A DNA stretch of 15,644 nucleotides, from NCBI GenBank assembly GCA_031287845.1, contig JAITSI010000080.1, forward strand, positions 1 through 15,644, written 5' to 3'. Every line of letters starts with the position of its first letter. The stretch's first letter is position 1. Source of the stretch: Puniceicoccales bacterium. GTDB taxonomy: Bacteria; Verrucomicrobiota; Verrucomicrobiia; Opitutales; JAIRLM01. This document shows, in pieces, positions 6,079 through 12,469 of the stretch. The notes beneath the pieces are model-generated. The model had not been told where the DNA came from and ran no database searches. It saw only the letters and a list, made by a program, of their open reading frames with translations. The position numbers and the translations under genes are program-made.

Positions 6079-7245
6079 TTACTGTGTCATATCTTCGGAA
6101 TTGCAGCCTGGCCTATTGTCCACTTTTTCTTCCTTGCTATCGGATTCGGATACCAAGTCGATGAGTTCTGCGTCCATGTCCGTGTCCGGCGATTCTGTGA
6201 AATCGGACTCCTCTTCGGTGAAAGTGGTAATTGGTAAGCTAATGCCTTCAGCATTTCCCACATAGCAGCGCGCGTGTCCATTGCTCAGGAAAATAGCGCC
6301 CCCCAAATCCTGAATTGCCGTCTTAAAGCTTTCAAGGTCAAAAGATTCGTTTCCGTCGATGGTGCTTTGACATTTGCCGTCCGCCGTACAGAGGAAATAT
6401 ATCGTATTGCCGGCGCATCGGGGGTCCGAATAGATAATTGGAATATTCCTTCCCTTGGCCCTGGCGCAGGGAATAAGGTCGCTTGGACTCAGGCAGGTAC
6501 CAAACTGGCCATGGTGCGACGAACGTGTGCTTTCTTTCAAGGTTTTCCGGTCCTTGGCGGATGCATCGCATACCTCTTTGAAGTCGTCGTAGGTGAAATC
6601 TCCCACGGATTTTTTCCTCTCCTTTGCCAGAAGTAGCGTATTCATGGCATAGAGCACACAATTGCCGTCGCCGGGAATTTTATAGATCGCTCCATTGCCA
6701 ATCCCAAAAGTGGGATGTAGATCCTTTGTCAGCTTGTCGTGGGGACAGAAATTTGCCAGAAAAAAGAAGTGCCGAAAGAGCTTGCAAAGCTTTTCGTAGA
6801 TTGGCTTGGATTTCAGCCATTCCAGTGGGGTCTTTCCTTGCCCGGCATTGTCTATGTTTCCCTGCTCTCGGGAATTACCGGTGACTACGTCTTCCTTTGT
6901 TTCAGCCTTTTCCTCTGGGGCATTTTCAAAATAATTGATGTATTCGCCAATGCATTCTGAAATTTTTTCCTTCAAATTGTCTAATCTAGCAGAGTCCATT
7001 TCGCCAATTTCCGGCGCATAAATCGCATATTCGCTCTCCTCTAAAAATATTTTTGCGAGAGTTCGGATGTCATCCACGCTGGAACTATTTTCTCTAATGC
7101 ACTGTAGGATATCATTTGGCTTAAAGTTGACTTCCTTGGAATTCACCAGGTTGTACAGATTGGTGATCCTATCCTGGCGAGACGTCGATTTCCAGTCGGA
7201 AATGGACGAAGTGTTCGAATTTAGCGCATTTATTAATGAATTCAT
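6079..7245 (-). CDS. OTU-like cysteine protease, putative deubiquitinase effector
   Basis: A 388-residue protein. Residues about 187-330 match the OTU cysteine protease fold, which cleaves ubiquitin or ubiquitin-like chains. IYKIPGDGNCVLYAMN carries the Asp-Gly-Asn-Cys signature with the nucleophile Cys196. HHGQFGTCLSPSDL (about 244-257) followed by NIPIIYS matches the family's G-x-W/F-G...I-x-I-x-Y block, and NGHARCYV supplies the probable catalytic His324. The first ~140 residues are polar and helical, with no signal peptide. The last ~45 residues are very acidic and include ELIDLVSESDS (360-370), which resembles a eukaryotic SUMO-interacting motif. GGAGG five bases before the ATG makes the start secure. 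OTU proteases in bacteria are typically effectors of intracellular bacteria such as Chlamydia and Legionella, so action inside a eukaryotic host cell is inferred. The gene is markedly less GC-rich than the ribosomal operon beside it, which may reflect transfer. Confidence 0.82.
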   Translation of the reverse strand: MNSLINALNSNTSSISDWKSTSRQDRITNLYNLVNSKEVNFKPNDILQCIRENSSSVDDIRTLAKIFLEESEYAIYAPEIGEMDSARLDNLKEKISECIGEYINYFENAPEEKAETKEDVVTGNSREQGNIDNAGQGKTPLEWLKSKPIYEKLCKLFRHFFFLANFCPHDKLTKDLHPTFGIGNGAIYKIPGDGNCVLYAMNTLLLAKERKKSVGDFTYDDFKEVCDASAKDRKTLKESTRSSHHGQFGTCLSPSDLIPCARAKGRNIPIIYSDPRCAGNTIYFLCTADGKCQSTIDGNESFDLESFKTAIQDLGGAIFLSNGHARCYVGNAEGISLPITTFTEEESDFTESPDTDMDAELIDLVSESDSKEEKVDNRPGCNSEDMTQ

Positions 7246-7250
7246 TGTGT

Positions 7251-7255
7251 CCTCC
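7251..7255 (-). promoter_or_regulatory. Ribosome binding site GGAGG of OTU gene
   Basis: On the minus strand GGAGG is followed by ACACA and the ATG at 7245. It decides the start of the OTU protein and shows that the organism uses Shine-Dalgarno initiation. Confidence 0.75.
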
Positions 7256-7268
7256 CTGTCTACCCCAC

Positions 7269-7297
7269 TTGAAGTTTATCCGCGCAGTGGATACCGT
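7269..7297 (+). promoter_or_regulatory. Candidate promoter toward rpsP operon
   Basis: TTGAAG (7269-7274) is followed after 17 bases by TACCGT (7292-7297), a reasonable -35 and a weak -10. It would transcribe through GC-rich repeat D into rpsP about 290 bases downstream. This is inferred from consensus only. Confidence 0.3.
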
Positions 7298-7302
7298 GTC
7301 CA
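7275..7302 (-). promoter_or_regulatory. Candidate promoter toward OTU gene
   Basis: On the minus strand TGGACA (7302-7297) is followed after 16 bases by GATAAA (7280-7275), about 30 bases before the OTU start codon. That distance fits a short leader with the observed ribosome binding site. It overlaps the opposing candidate promoter almost completely. Confidence 0.35.
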
Positions 7303-7312
7303 GTCTTTTTGA

Positions 7313-7535
7313 GGTCAGGCCCCGTAAATCCGGTTTTTCGGGCAGTGATCCGAAGGGGGCCATGCCCCATTTGGCGGTTCTTCTTCCTGCGGAGTGCCGT
7401 GGACGTGGCGCCGATGGCCCGGGGAAGTGAAGCGAAGCGGAGCCGGGGGCAATGCTCCCAATTGGCCCGGCCGGTCGGCTTTCGAGGTCTCCGGTCGACC
7501 CGTGGGTCAGTGGACGGCCTTCGGGCCCGGCGGCC
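7313..7535 (-). repeat. GC-rich modular intergenic repeat, copy D (diverged)
   Basis: The most diverged copy, in the same orientation as B and C. It has CCCCGTAAATCCGG at its left end, GGGGGCCATGCCCC, a GCGGAGTGCCGTGGACGTGG module, GGGGGCAATGCTCCC and GGCCCGGCCGGTCGG. It lies in the 342-bp divergent gap between the OTU gene and rpsP, so it is probably transcribed as the leader of the ribosomal operon. Confidence 0.7.
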
Positions 7536-7587
7536 GTGGAAAATCCGCTTGACCGGCGGCGGAAGAGAGCTAGTCCCTGGAATTCGG

Positions 7588-7851
7588 ATGGCATTACGGA
7601 TTCGTTTACAGCGGCTGGGGCGGCGGCACCGTCCCCTGTACCGGCTTGTGGTGGCGGAGGCGCTGGCCCGCCGGGATGGGCGCTTCGTGGAAAATTTGGG
7701 GGACTACAATCCTAGCCCGCGCGGCCAGGAGCGGCGTCTGCTGGTTCGCCTGGACCGGGTCGACCACTGGATCGGCGTGGGGGCTCTGCCGACGGATACG
7801 GTCCGCTCCCTGATCCGGGAGGCGCGCTCCGCGGCGGCGTCCGGTGCCTGA
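7588..7851 (+). CDS. rpsP: 30S ribosomal protein S16
   Basis: An 87-residue protein beginning MALRIRLQRLGRRHRPLYR, the characteristic S16 N-terminus, followed by VVAEALARRDGRFVENLGDYNP, the conserved RDGRFIE-x-LG-x-YNP block. S16 binds 16S rRNA and is needed for 30S assembly. The length is typical. The start is set by homology; only a weak GGAATTCGG precedes it. Its stop overlaps the first possible start of trmD. It is the first gene of the operon, and the usual rimM between rpsP and trmD is absent. Confidence 0.95.
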   Translation: MALRIRLQRLGRRHRPLYRLVVAEALARRDGRFVENLGDYNPSPRGQERRLLVRLDRVDHWIGVGALPTDTVRSLIREARSAAASGA

Positions 7852-8566
7852 CTTTCCGCTCTTCCCGCCCCTGCTGCGGGTGGACGTCCTTTCCCTTTTT
7901 CCCCGCATGCTGGACGGCTTTGTCGGGGAAAGCGTGGTGGCCCGTGCCGTGCGCCGGGGAATTGTAAAAATTTCCTCCCGGTCGCTGCGGGAGTGGGCGC
8001 CGGGTGGCCACGGGACCGTGGATGACCGGCCCTACGGCGGCGGTGCGGGCATGGTCCTGAAGCCGGAACCCATCTGCCGGGCCATCGCCGCGCTGCGGGA
8101 GCCGGCCTCGTCGGTGATCTACCTCTGCCCGGACGGGGAGCCGCTCACGGCGGACCTGGCGCGGGGGCTGGCCCTGGCCGGACACCTCATCCTGCTCTGC
8201 GGCCACTACGAGGGCGTGGACGAGCGGGCCCGGGAGCGGTCGGTGGACCGGGAAATTTCCATCGGCGACTACGTGCTGACCAACGGGGTCCTGGCGGCGG
8301 CCGTGCTCCTGGACGCGGTGGCCCGCCACGTGCCCGGGGTGTTGGGCAAAAGCCTTTCCCTGGAACAGGATAGCTTCCGCCGCCACCTGCTTTCCTTTCC
8401 CCAGTACACGCGGCCGGAGGTTTTCGACGGCCAGCCCGTGCCGGAGATTTTGCGAGGCGGCAACCACAAAAGCATTGACGAGTGGCGGCGGCGGCAACAG
8501 ATGGAGAGGACGCGGCGGCGGCGGCCGGACCTGTGGAAGAGGTGGTGCGATGAAGAAGAAGCTTAG
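7844..8566 (+). CDS. trmD: tRNA (guanine-N1-)-methyltransferase TrmD
   Basis: Makes m1G37 in tRNAs reading CNN codons, using S-adenosylmethionine, and prevents frameshifting. The 240 residues show the trefoil-knot SPOUT signature: DVLSLFPRML near the N-terminus, PYGGGAGMVLKPEP, LCGHYEGVDERARE, SIGDYVLTNGVLAA and, near the end, FPQYTRPEVFDGQPVPEIL with GGNHKSIDEWR. All key blocks are present. The GTG at 7844 overlaps the rpsP stop by eight bases, which suggests translational coupling. The GTG at 7880 (VDVLSLFP) is an alternative start that would bring the N-terminus closer to the usual family length. The gene ends 17 bases inside rplS. Confidence 0.95.
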   Translation: MPDFPLFPPLLRVDVLSLFPRMLDGFVGESVVARAVRRGIVKISSRSLREWAPGGHGTVDDRPYGGGAGMVLKPEPICRAIAALREPASSVIYLCPDGEPLTADLARGLALAGHLILLCGHYEGVDERARERSVDREISIGDYVLTNGVLAAAVLLDAVARHVPGVLGKSLSLEQDSFRRHLLSFPQYTRPEVFDGQPVPEILRGGNHKSIDEWRRRQQMERTRRRRPDLWKRWCDEEEA

Positions 8567-8915
8567 GGAGGCGCTGGCAGGCGATTTGCGGCCGGAGCGG
8601 GTGGCGGCCTTTAAGGTGGGCGACGGCGTTCGGGTGCACGTGCGGGTCAGCGAAGGGGATAAGGAGCGCATTCAGGCCTTTGCCGGCATTGTCATTGCCC
8701 GCAAGGGCAGCGGCACAACGGAAACCTTCACCGTGCGGCGCATTTCCTTTGGCGTTGGCGTGGAAAAAATCTTTCCCCTCCACTCCCCCAGCATCGAGAG
8801 GCTGGAGGTGACGCGGGAGAGTGTCGTCCTCCGCGCCAAGCTCTACTACATGCGCAAGCGCATCGGCAAGCAGGCCATGAAGGTGAAGGAACGGGTGGCG
8901 GTCCACGGCCGCTGA
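8550..8915 (+). CDS. rplS: 50S ribosomal protein L19
   Basis: A 121-residue protein at the 30S-50S interface. It has the conserved FKVGDGVRVHVRVSEGDKERIQ stretch, an FAGIVIARKGSG block, an ETFTVRRISFGVGVEKIFPLHSP segment and the LYYMRKRIGK motif typical of L19. The ATG at 8550 lies inside the 3' end of trmD (17-bp overlap) and is preceded by GAGGTGG, a good ribosome binding site. A longer frame from 8475 is only trmD read in another phase. Confidence 0.96.
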   Translation: MKKKLREALAGDLRPERVAAFKVGDGVRVHVRVSEGDKERIQAFAGIVIARKGSGTTETFTVRRISFGVGVEKIFPLHSPSIERLEVTRESVVLRAKLYYMRKRIGKQAMKVKERVAVHGR

Positions 8916-8945
8916 GAGATCCGGCGCCGCTGCCGGAAAGAAAGA

Positions 8946-9581
8946 ATGGAACTTCCGAAGGGGGGAATGGCGATGGGGCGCAGCGGCGGAAACGGTCCAC
9001 CGGCGAAGCGGACGGAGGAGGCTGGGGAGTGTTCACCGTGCTGGGAAGTGGCCCCGCGCCGGTTGAAGCGGGAAAGGGCACCGCTGTTCAGGCGGGTGAT
9101 TGCCTATTTTTTAGATCTGGTTCTGATCCTGACCCTGGTGATGGTGCTCTTGCCCTCCTGGGTATTTCCCCGCCACGCGGCCGCCGGCTGGCACCTGCTA
9201 CTCCGCCTGCAGCAGGCCAACGGCCATCTCACCGCGGAGACCATTCAGGCCCTTTCCCCCGGGGACAGGGCGGCCCTCCTCCAGCTGTTCCGGGCAACCC
9301 AGCTGCTATGCCTGGGGGTGCATTTTTTCTATTTCTTTGTGCTGGAGGTGCTAACCCGCGGCGGCTCCCTGGGAAAGCGCATCGTGCACCTGGCCATTGT
9401 CCCGGCTCCGGGGAGGGGTAGGCCCGGCACCTGGGAACTTTGCCTGCGCACCCTTGTCGCCACGCTGTGCGGACTGCTCTTCTTTCCTCTTCTGGCGCTG
9501 AATTTCCTCTGGGCACTGTTCCGCCGGGATCGGCGCTGCTGCCATGACCTCTGGTTCGGCACGCAGGTGGCGCGGCGCTAG
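8946..9581 (+). CDS. RDD-family integral membrane protein
   Basis: A 211-residue membrane protein. The defining RDD elements are visible: FRRVIAYFLDLVLI with Arg50 and Asp57 in the first helix (about 51-74), GGSLGKRIVHLAIV after the second helix (about 119-136), and RRDRRCCHDLWFGTQV after the last helix (about 168-192), the usual (R/K)-x-HD-x-(L/W)-x-GT ending. The role of RDD proteins is mostly unknown; some have been linked to ion transport, which cannot be judged here. The N-terminal 45 residues are a polar cytoplasmic extension with a CSPC pair. ATG 8967, preceded by AAGGGGGG, is an alternative start. It follows rplS by 30 bases and is probably co-transcribed. A 75-bp hairpin repeat begins one base after its stop. 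Confidence 0.85.
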   Translation: MELPKGGMAMGRSGGNGPPAKRTEEAGECSPCWEVAPRRLKRERAPLFRRVIAYFLDLVLILTLVMVLLPSWVFPRHAAAGWHLLLRLQQANGHLTAETIQALSPGDRAALLQLFRATQLLCLGVHFFYFFVLEVLTRGGSLGKRIVHLAIVPAPGRGRPGTWELCLRTLVATLCGLLFFPLLALNFLWALFRRDRRCCHDLWFGTQVARR

Positions 9582-9582
9582 G

Positions 9583-9659
9583 CTCAGGACCCGTAAAACC
9601 ACACCCCATCTCCACCTGGAAAAGTGACCGGTACGGACCCTGTGGTGCAGGAACTTGAT
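9583..9659 (+). repeat. 75-bp hairpin repeat, copy 3
   Basis: Third copy, in the same orientation relative to its upstream gene as copies 1 and 2. It keeps CTCAGGACCCGTAAAACC, the CCA/TGG inner stem and GTGGTGCAGGAACTTGA. Placement right after a stop codon, as with copy 1, suggests a role at mRNA 3' ends or a preferred insertion site there. Confidence 0.8.
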
Positions 9660-9803
9660 AAGGAAACAAAGTCGCCTTGGGACCTCCCGGGGGTGCTGCC
9701 TCCCAGCTCCGCCTCCCCCGGCCCGTTGCTTGCCGTGTAGCATTTTATGGAGAAAGGAATGCTCTCTTAAATGGGCAGTATTCTACTTGATGGAAAGGCT
9801 GCT

Positions 9804-10090
9804 CACGGGCGTTGCCCGGCGGAACGGGCAGTGCCGCGGGCCGGCCCTGATGGCAAAAAAGCTACGCGGGACGACCTGCGCGCTGCGATGGCAAAAGCAT
9901 CGCGGCCTCGAGGGCCGGCCGGGGCCTCCAGGGCCGGCAGGCCCAATTGGGGGCGCCGCCCCCAGCTTCGCTTCCCCCAACTATCGATGCTGCGGCACTC
10001 CGTGGGCGGGGGATTGGCAAAGGGGCGCGGCAGCCCCCTTTGGGGCCTCCCGGGGGCGATGCCCCCAGCTTCGCCTCCCTCCGGACGAAG
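9804..10090 (+). repeat. GC-rich modular intergenic repeat, copy E
   Basis: Forward-orientation copy. It opens CACGGGCGTTGCCCGGCGG almost exactly like copy A. It has a ~50-bp insertion (about 9850-9900) with two ATGGCAAAA motifs, then GGCCTCGAGGGCCGGCC, GGGGGCGCCGCCCCCAGCTT, GCGGCACTCCGTGGGCGGGG, ATTGGCAAAGGGGCGCGG and a second GGGGGCGATGCCCCCAGCTT unit. It fills the 533-bp convergent gap between the RDD gene and the kinase-like gene. Between 9660 and 9803 I see only an AGCATT/AATGCT inverted repeat and no gene. Confidence 0.85.
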
Positions 10091-10114
10091 GGTGGGCCGG
10101 CCGGGGTTCGACTT

Positions 10115-10939
10115 TTAGGGCTTCAGCGTGCGGTAGATGGTCAGGCGGACGTCCTCAAAGGACCCCTCCGCGTTGATCCGATGGCAGGGAAAGCTCTGCT
10201 GGAGGATGGACAGGGCATCCTCGGTCTGCTGGACGAAGACCTGGTAGCGGGCGGCGGCGGCCTTCGGGTCCACGTCGGTCCGGCGCAGCGGCACGACCTG
10301 TCCCTGGCCCGTCCGCTCCACCCGTTCGTTGTTTTTCTGTGCCCAGACGCCCCGGCCCAGCTGCCGCTCCACGCTAATTTCCTCGCCGACTTCAAAGATC
10401 ACCACGCGGAAGTCCGATTCCTGCTTCAGAGTTTTGATTTTTTCATGCAGCAGCTTTACGCACTCCGCCTGAACCAGTGTCCGCGGATAGCCGTCCACCA
10501 CGGCCCCGTCGGCGTAGCGCCGGTGGAGGAGATGGGTCAGAACCGCCTCCGTGACCTCCCTGTCCCCCACCAGCTTACCCGCGTCCTTGGCCCGCTCAAA
10601 TTCCGGCGAGGAGAGCAGGTCGCTGGTGACCAGGGGAGCCGCCCGGATGGAAAAAATGTCCTGCACATAGCCGGTGTTGGTTCCCTTGCCGGCTCCCGGT
10701 GCGCCATTGAGCCAGATCACCCGCCGCGGAATGGCAAACTGCCCCCGGTGCGGCTGGCACACAAAGTGCTCCCAGAACGCCTGAAAATCCTCATAGGCCT
10801 GGCGGGACACCCCCTGCCGCAGCCACGGCTCCTCCGCCTGTCCCATTTCCTGCCTATCCATGCCATCCCCCAGCGCCGATCCGGCCAACAGCAGCAGAAC
10901 TAGAAACCCCCACAATCTTCTCCCCAATCCGTTGCCCAT
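10115..10939 (-). CDS. Adenylate-kinase-like NMP kinase with N-terminal signal peptide
   Basis: A 274-residue P-loop kinase of the adenylate/nucleoside-monophosphate kinase family. NGAPGAGKGTNT (78-89) is the Walker A loop, TSDLLSSP the NMP-binding start, VVDGYPRTLVQ (148-157) corresponds to the DGFPRT motif of adenylate kinase, and ERQLGRGVWAQ and RRTDVDPKAAAARY match the LID and following arginine region. It would transfer phosphate from ATP to a nucleoside monophosphate. It differs from standard Adk by about 70 N-terminal residues. Residues 1-24 (MGNGLGRRLWGFLVLLLLAGSALG) look like a Sec signal peptide or membrane anchor. An internal ATG at 10861 would give a cytosolic form, and neither start has a clear ribosome binding site. 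Similar ~260-270-residue proteins exist, to my recollection, in Verrucomicrobia; the leader is the odd part. It is downstream of trpS on the same strand but about 300 bases away. Confidence 0.78.
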   Translation of the reverse strand: MGNGLGRRLWGFLVLLLLAGSALGDGMDRQEMGQAEEPWLRQGVSRQAYEDFQAFWEHFVCQPHRGQFAIPRRVIWLNGAPGAGKGTNTGYVQDIFSIRAAPLVTSDLLSSPEFERAKDAGKLVGDREVTEAVLTHLLHRRYADGAVVDGYPRTLVQAECVKLLHEKIKTLKQESDFRVVIFEVGEEISVERQLGRGVWAQKNNERVERTGQGQVVPLRRTDVDPKAAAARYQVFVQQTEDALSILQQSFPCHRINAEGSFEDVRLTIYRTLKP

Positions 10940-10950
10940 GGCCTGGGCCG

Positions 10951-11211
10951 ATGCTAGCAGCTTCCCAATCCCAACCCAAGTACAAAATTTACCGGCGCAC
11001 CTCGCAAAATTTTCCGCTCCTGCCCCTGACTTTTTTCAAAAAACCTTCCCACACGGCCCTGGCGCTGTCCCAGGCGGCCAGCGGCACGGCACCGACGGCC
11101 GGTGACGGGATCCAGGCGGCGAGCATCCTCGCCAAGCGCCACGTTCTGCCTCCCACCGCTTGGCAAATTGAAAAAATTTCCCGCGTCGACCCTTTAAACT
11201 TTCCCCTTTGA
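10951..11211 (+). CDS. Possible small ORF in gap (doubtful)
   Basis: The 298-bp gap between the kinase-like gene and trpS has an 86-codon frame on the plus strand with coding-like codons and no recognisable domain. A 78-codon frame on the minus strand (10989-11225) is about as plausible. No ribosome binding site supports either. The region also contains three AAATTT palindromes. It is recorded so the gap is not treated as empty; at most one of the frames is likely to be real. Confidence 0.2.
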   Translation: MLAASQSQPKYKIYRRTSQNFPLLPLTFFKKPSHTALALSQAASGTAPTAGDGIQAASILAKRHVLPPTAWQIEKISRVDPLNFPL

Positions 11212-11237
11212 CCCTTGGCCCGCACGGGCCGCCCGGC

Positions 11238-12266
11238 TCACGGCAAACTCTTCGCCGGCCCCAAAAATCCCACCCGTTCATAGACCCGGGCCAGCGTGGC
11301 GGCGGCCCGGCGCCGGGCCACTTCCCGGCCCCTTGCCAGCACCTGCAGCAGGTAGCCCTCGTCCGCCCGCAGGAGAAAGAACTTTTCCCTTAGGGGGGCA
11401 AGGGTGGCAATGGCCAGGTCGGCGAGGTCATTTTTGAAGACGCCGTAGGAGGTTCCCGCGTAGCGCGCTTCCAATTCTTCCACGGGAATGCAGGCCAGCG
11501 CGGAAAAAATTTCCAGCAGGTTTGTCATCCCCGGCTTGTCCCCGCGGCGGAGAACTTCCTGGCCGGAGTCCGTCACCGCCGAGCGCAGCTTGCGCCGCAT
11601 TTGATCGTCGCTGTCCGTCAAAAACAGCGTGGCCAGCCGGTTGCCGTCCGATTTGGACATTTTGACCGTGGGATCCTGCAGGGACATCACCCGGCCGCAG
11701 CCCTGGGAAATGTGCAGGTCCGGCACGGCCAGGGTGGGCCCGTGGGCCGCATTGAACCGTTCCGCCAGGTCCCGGGTCAGCTCCAGGTGCTGCCGCTGGT
11801 CCTCGCCGACGGGAACCAGGTCCGCGTCGTAGAGCAGGATGTCCGCCGCCATGAGCACCGGGTAGTAGAGCAGGCCTGCCCCCACCAGGGACGCTCCCGG
11901 CCGGGTGGATTTGTCTTTGAACTGGGTCATGCGCTCCAGCTGGCCCATGGGCGTATGGCAGCCGAGAATCCAGGCCAGTTCCGCATGGCCCGGCACCTGG
12001 GACTGGACGAAGATGGCGGCGCGATCCGGGTCAATGCCGCAGGCGATGCAGGTGGCCACGCCGCCTAACGTGCTATCCCGCAGCGACCTGGCGTCCATGG
12101 GAACGGTGATGGCGTGCATGTCGGCCAGAAAAAATAGGCAGTCCCGGTCCTCCTGCAGGGCGACCCAGCTGCGAATGGCTCCCAGGTAGTTCCCCAGATG
12201 GATTCCCGCCGTTGGCTGTATGCCGGTCAACACGAGTGGCCGATCCTGCCCCTGTTTCCGTTCCAC
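11238..12266 (-). CDS. trpS: Tryptophanyl-tRNA synthetase
   Basis: Class I aminoacyl-tRNA synthetase that charges tRNA-Trp in the cytoplasm. The 342 residues are the normal bacterial length. LTGIQPTAGIHLGNYLGA holds the HIGH-type motif (HLGN, residues 23-26), and VKMSKSDGN holds the KMSKS loop (202-206). The FFLADMHAITV, GHAELAWILGCHTPMGQLERMTQFKDK and YPVLMAADILLYDADLVPVGEDQRQHLELTRDLAERFN blocks are classic TrpRS. The start is GTG: an in-frame TAG stands four codons upstream, and AGGAG lies six bases before the GTG. A GGCCCG/CGGGCC hairpin follows the stop but has no T-tract. Confidence 0.96.
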   Translation of the reverse strand: MERKQGQDRPLVLTGIQPTAGIHLGNYLGAIRSWVALQEDRDCLFFLADMHAITVPMDARSLRDSTLGGVATCIACGIDPDRAAIFVQSQVPGHAELAWILGCHTPMGQLERMTQFKDKSTRPGASLVGAGLLYYPVLMAADILLYDADLVPVGEDQRQHLELTRDLAERFNAAHGPTLAVPDLHISQGCGRVMSLQDPTVKMSKSDGNRLATLFLTDSDDQMRRKLRSAVTDSGQEVLRRGDKPGMTNLLEIFSALACIPVEELEARYAGTSYGVFKNDLADLAIATLAPLREKFFLLRADEGYLLQVLARGREVARRRAAATLARVYERVGFLGPAKSLP

Positions 12267-12272
12267 GGCAAA

Positions 12273-12277
12273 CTCCT
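12273..12277 (-). promoter_or_regulatory. Ribosome binding site AGGAG of trpS
   Basis: On the minus strand AGGAG is followed by six bases and the GTG start of trpS. It partly overlaps the in-frame TAG just upstream, so the GTG is the only sensible start. Confidence 0.75.
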
Positions 12278-12361
12278 AGCCCTGCCCGCCGACCTGGCAA
12301 GCCAACTTCCATCCGCTGGAAAAAAATTTTCCCCAATGGCGGTGCGGATTGGCAATTGGGA

Positions 12362-12424
12362 GGACGGGCAACCGTGCCGTCCACTTTCCGCAATTCCCGT
12401 GGCCGGGGATCGGCCGTGCCACGG
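12362..12424. repeat. Two adjacent hairpins upstream of trpS
   Basis: 12362-12382 folds with GGACG pairing to CGTCC and GCA to TGC around ACCG. 12397-12424 folds with CCGTGGCC pairing to GGCCGTGCCACGG in overlapping registers. They lie about 100-160 bases upstream of the trpS start and could form part of its leader RNA. No terminator T-tract or T-box sequence was seen, so regulation is only a possibility. Confidence 0.5.
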
Positions 12425-12469
12425 CAGGGAAATGGCCGGTTTGGCCCGGCACGGCGAAGAATTCAAATC

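Noticed and set aside
6274..6636. Plus-strand frame inside the OTU gene
   Set aside because: Antisense shadow of a gene with a good ribosome binding site and catalytic motifs.
10094..10115. tRNA T-loop-like GGGGTTCGAC
   Set aside because: No matching acceptor, D or anticodon stems nearby; it is the edge of the GC-rich repeat next to a stop codon.
9655..10176. Plus-strand frames in the gap between RDD gene and kinase-like gene
   Set aside because: They lie on repeat E and end inside the antisense of the kinase-like gene; no domain or ribosome binding site.
11218..11231. Terminator after trpS (GGCCCG/CGGGCC hairpin)
   Set aside because: No T-tract follows in the trpS direction; at most a weak or Rho-assisted end.
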